Source of the DNA: Herbiconiux daphne | Lineage (GTDB): Bacteria; Actinomycetota; Actinomycetes; Actinomycetales; Microbacteriaceae | Reading direction: 5' to 3' | Assembly (NCBI RefSeq): GCF_024979295.1 | Contig: NZ_JANLCJ010000001.1 | Span: 868,001 to 932,000 of the forward strand | DNA: 64,000 nucleotides | Part shown: positions 62,378 through 64,000 of the stretch, piece by piece | How positions within the stretch are numbered: the first letter of the stretch is position 1 | Layout: the number at the start of each line of letters is the position of its first letter | Position numbers and translations under genes: made by a program | Notes under the pieces: generated by a model | What the model saw: the letters and a program-made list of their open reading frames with translations, nothing else | What the model was told of the DNA's origin: nothing | The model's database searches: none

Positions 62378-63097
62378 GTGACCACCACCCTCATCCGCAG
62401 CAACACCGAGCTGCCCTCGCGCCGCGAGGAGATCGAGCTGCACACCGACGACGGGCTCACCCTCGTGGGAGAACTCGCGCTGCCGGTGTCGGGCGACCCG
62501 GTCGCCACGCTGGTGACGCTGCATCCGCTGCCCACCCACGGCGGCTTCATGGACTCGCACGTGCTCCGCAAAGCCGCGGCACGACTCCCTGCGCTCGCCG
62601 ACCTGGCCGTGCTGCGGTTCAACCTGCGCGGCGTCTCGTCGCCGCGGGGCACGAGCGAGGGCGCGTTCGACCACGGCGAGGGCGAGCGCTTCGACCTCAA
62701 GGCGGCGATGGACTTCGTGGCCGAGCGGGGGCTGCCGCATCCGTGGCTCGTCGGCTGGTCGTTCGGCACCGAACTGGTGCTGCGCTACGGTGCGCAGTAC
62801 CCGATCGACGGCGCCATCCTGCTGTCGCCGCCCCTGCACCGGGCGAGCGCCGACGAGGTGGCGGCCTGGGAGGGCAACGGCAAGCGCCTGGTCGCGCTCG
62901 TTCCGGAGCACGACGACTTCCTGCGGCCGGCCGAAGCGCGGGAACGGTTCGCCTCGGTGCCCAGCATGGAACTGGTCGAGGTCGAGGGCGCCAAGCACCT
63001 GTGGGTGGGGGAGCCCCAGACCCGCCGGGTGCTCAACGAGATCGTGGCGCGCGTCAACGCGGCCGCCTACCCGCTGCCGGAGACCTACGAGGCCTGA
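62378..63097 (+). CDS. Alpha/beta hydrolase
   Basis: A 239-residue hydrolase of the dienelactone/YqiA-like kind: LVTLHPLPTHGGFMDSHVL, FNLRGVSSPRGTSEGAFDHG, and the nucleophile elbow GWSFGTE (Ser near residue 128). Later come ALVPEHDDFLRPAEAR and EGAKHLWVGEPQT, which carry candidate acid and His. The substrate is unknown. GTG 62378 has GGAGG 8 nt upstream, so it is probably co-transcribed with the zinc-motif gene. Confidence 0.85.
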   Translation: MTTTLIRSNTELPSRREEIELHTDDGLTLVGELALPVSGDPVATLVTLHPLPTHGGFMDSHVLRKAAARLPALADLAVLRFNLRGVSSPRGTSEGAFDHGEGERFDLKAAMDFVAERGLPHPWLVGWSFGTELVLRYGAQYPIDGAILLSPPLHRASADEVAAWEGNGKRLVALVPEHDDFLRPAEARERFASVPSMELVEVEGAKHLWVGEPQTRRVLNEIVARVNAAAYPLPETYEA

Positions 63098-63136
63098 CCG
63101 GCCGGATGGCGCCCGATCGGCGCGGCGCCCGAACGG

Positions 63137-64000
63137 TCAGCGCTCGTTCTGGATCGGGATGACGACCTGCTTGATGATGAGCAGGAAGCTCGCCGCGATC
63201 GGGATGGCCACCAGGGCGCCGAGCACCCCGAGCAGCGTGCCACCCGCCAGCGCCGCGATCACCACGATCGAGCCGGGCACCGAGACCGCGCGGTTCATGA
63301 TCTTCGGGCTCAGCAGGTAGGCCTCCACCTGCATGTAGACGATGTAGTAGATCGCCGCGACCAGCGCGGTGAGAGGCGACCCGAGCCCGGGGATGAGGCA
63401 GACCAGCACGATGATGGTCGAGCCCGAGATGGTTCCGACCAGCGGGATGAGCGACAGCACGCCGGCGAGGAAGGCCAGCACCGCGGGGAACGGAGCCTGG
63501 ATGATCGACAGGAAGATGAAGCTCAGCACACCGTTGATGAGGCCCAGACTGATCTGCCCCACGACGTAGCGGCCCACCGCTCCCGTCACCTGCTCGCTGA
63601 GGTCGGCGAAGCGCTCCCGCTTCGAGGCCGGCACGAGCCGGTAGACCGAGCGCTTCATGCCGCCGAGCGATGCCGTGAAATAGAGGGTCAGGATGAGCAC
63701 CACGACGGCCCCGAAGAAGCCGCTGGCGATGCCGATGCCCACCTCGAGCGCGCCGCCGGCCAGGGCCGTGACGTTTCCGGCGTCTTGGAAGTAGGTCACC
63801 ACGGCGTTGTAGACCTCGTTGACGTCGATGAATCCGCCGAGCTGATCGGTGACGCTGTCGCGCCAGTTCTGATCGAGAACCTGGTTGATGAGGTTCGGAA
63901 CCAGACCGAACAACTGCGACATCTGCTCGACGATGATCGGCACCACGGCGAACACCAGGCCTGTGAAGACGCCCAGAACCGCGACGAGCACCGTGAGGAT
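63137..64000 (-). CDS. AI-2E family transporter (5' end outside window)
   Basis: The visible 288 codons cover the C-terminal two thirds of an AI-2E family membrane protein: VGQISLGLINGVLSFIFL, AFLAGVLSLIPLVGTISGST, VYMQVEAYLLSPKIMNRAVS and LAGGTLLGVLGALVAIPIAA. The frame is open to the last base of the window, so the start lies beyond it. The family exports or moves small molecules or ions; the AutoInducer-2 link applies only to some members. Confidence 0.9.
   Translation of the reverse strand: MLTVLVAVLGVFTGLVFAVVPIIVEQMSQLFGLVPNLINQVLDQNWRDSVTDQLGGFIDVNEVYNAVVTYFQDAGNVTALAGGALEVGIGIASGFFGAVVVLILTLYFTASLGGMKRSVYRLVPASKRERFADLSEQVTGAVGRYVVGQISLGLINGVLSFIFLSIIQAPFPAVLAFLAGVLSLIPLVGTISGSTIIVLVCLIPGLGSPLTALVAAIYYIVYMQVEAYLLSPKIMNRAVSVPGSIVVIAALAGGTLLGVLGALVAIPIAASFLLIIKQVVIPIQNER

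Noticed and set aside
63137..64000. Quorum-sensing autoinducer-2 exporter
   Set aside because: The family name is historical; sequence alone does not show AI-2 transport, and many members carry ions.

Overview
The window is a contiguous stretch of a high-GC Gram-positive chromosome, most likely a member of the Microbacteriaceae (Actinobacteria). The grounds are the gene order rpsP-khpA-rimM-trmD-map-rplS-lepB-rnhB-DUF2469-yraN-comM-dprA-xerC-M23-rpsB-tsf-pyrH-frr-cdsA, the actinobacterial markers (mycoredoxin, DUF2469, DUF6458, several LLM-type flavin oxidoreductases), the codon usage, and many genes that lack a ribosome binding site and appear to be leaderless. The window is cut at both ends inside genes: an ECF sigma factor on the left and an AI-2E family transporter on the right.

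Layout. 1-2.5 kb: sigma factor, small membrane protein, YdeI-like protein, and a tiny orphan ORF with its own promoter and hairpin. 2.5-8.5 kb: SpeE-like protein, ABC-F ATPase, then an apparent insertion: a secreted cell-wall-binding-repeat protein broken by an in-frame stop, lying between a decayed copy of a marR 3' end and the intact marR. 8.6-12.4 kb: tRNA-Gln, glmU, prs, mycoredoxin and ftsY. 12.4-17.3 kb: a hydrolase, a 39-residue membrane peptide and a translationally coupled operon (Gfo/Idh oxidoreductase, DUF993 aldolase-like protein, sugar isomerase) behind a perfect LacI-type operator. 17.3-22.8 kb: araBDA with its own perfect operator and a LacI regulator. 22.8-29.2 kb: a strange array of inverted repeats, an HxlR regulator divergent from a large LLM-flavin/FAD oxidase fusion, DUF6458, an LLM enzyme, and a MarR-MFS efflux pair. 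29.2-47 kb: ffh, an LLM enzyme, a glutamate-cysteine-ligase-like enzyme, then the long conserved translation, RNA-processing, DNA-uptake and recombination cluster. 46.4-53.2 kb: sugar porter, rpsB-tsf, pyrH-frr-cdsA, and a DivIVA-repeat protein. 53.3-58.9 kb: a complete peptide/nickel-type ABC importer. 58.9-64 kb: two tandem secreted transglycosylase-like proteins, a Na+/H+ antiporter, a zinc-motif protein, a hydrolase and the AI-2E family transporter.

How the parts work together. The core is housekeeping: SRP targeting (ffh, ftsY, lepB), ribosome biogenesis and translation (rpsP, rimM, trmD, rplS, rpsB, tsf, frr, map), and envelope precursor supply (glmU, cdsA). The accessory parts are sugar catabolism under LacI-type control, redox enzymes under HxlR or MarR-type control, and cell-surface proteins. 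Most of the non-standard signals are in non-coding DNA: a family of long palindromes at gene ends, a GGGAGGCC inverted-repeat array, a 47-bp tandem repeat before xerC, and a strict rule in which a TANNNT-type hexamer lies 6-7 nt before the start codon of about sixteen genes. No CRISPR array, insertion sequence, phage or complete defence system was seen.
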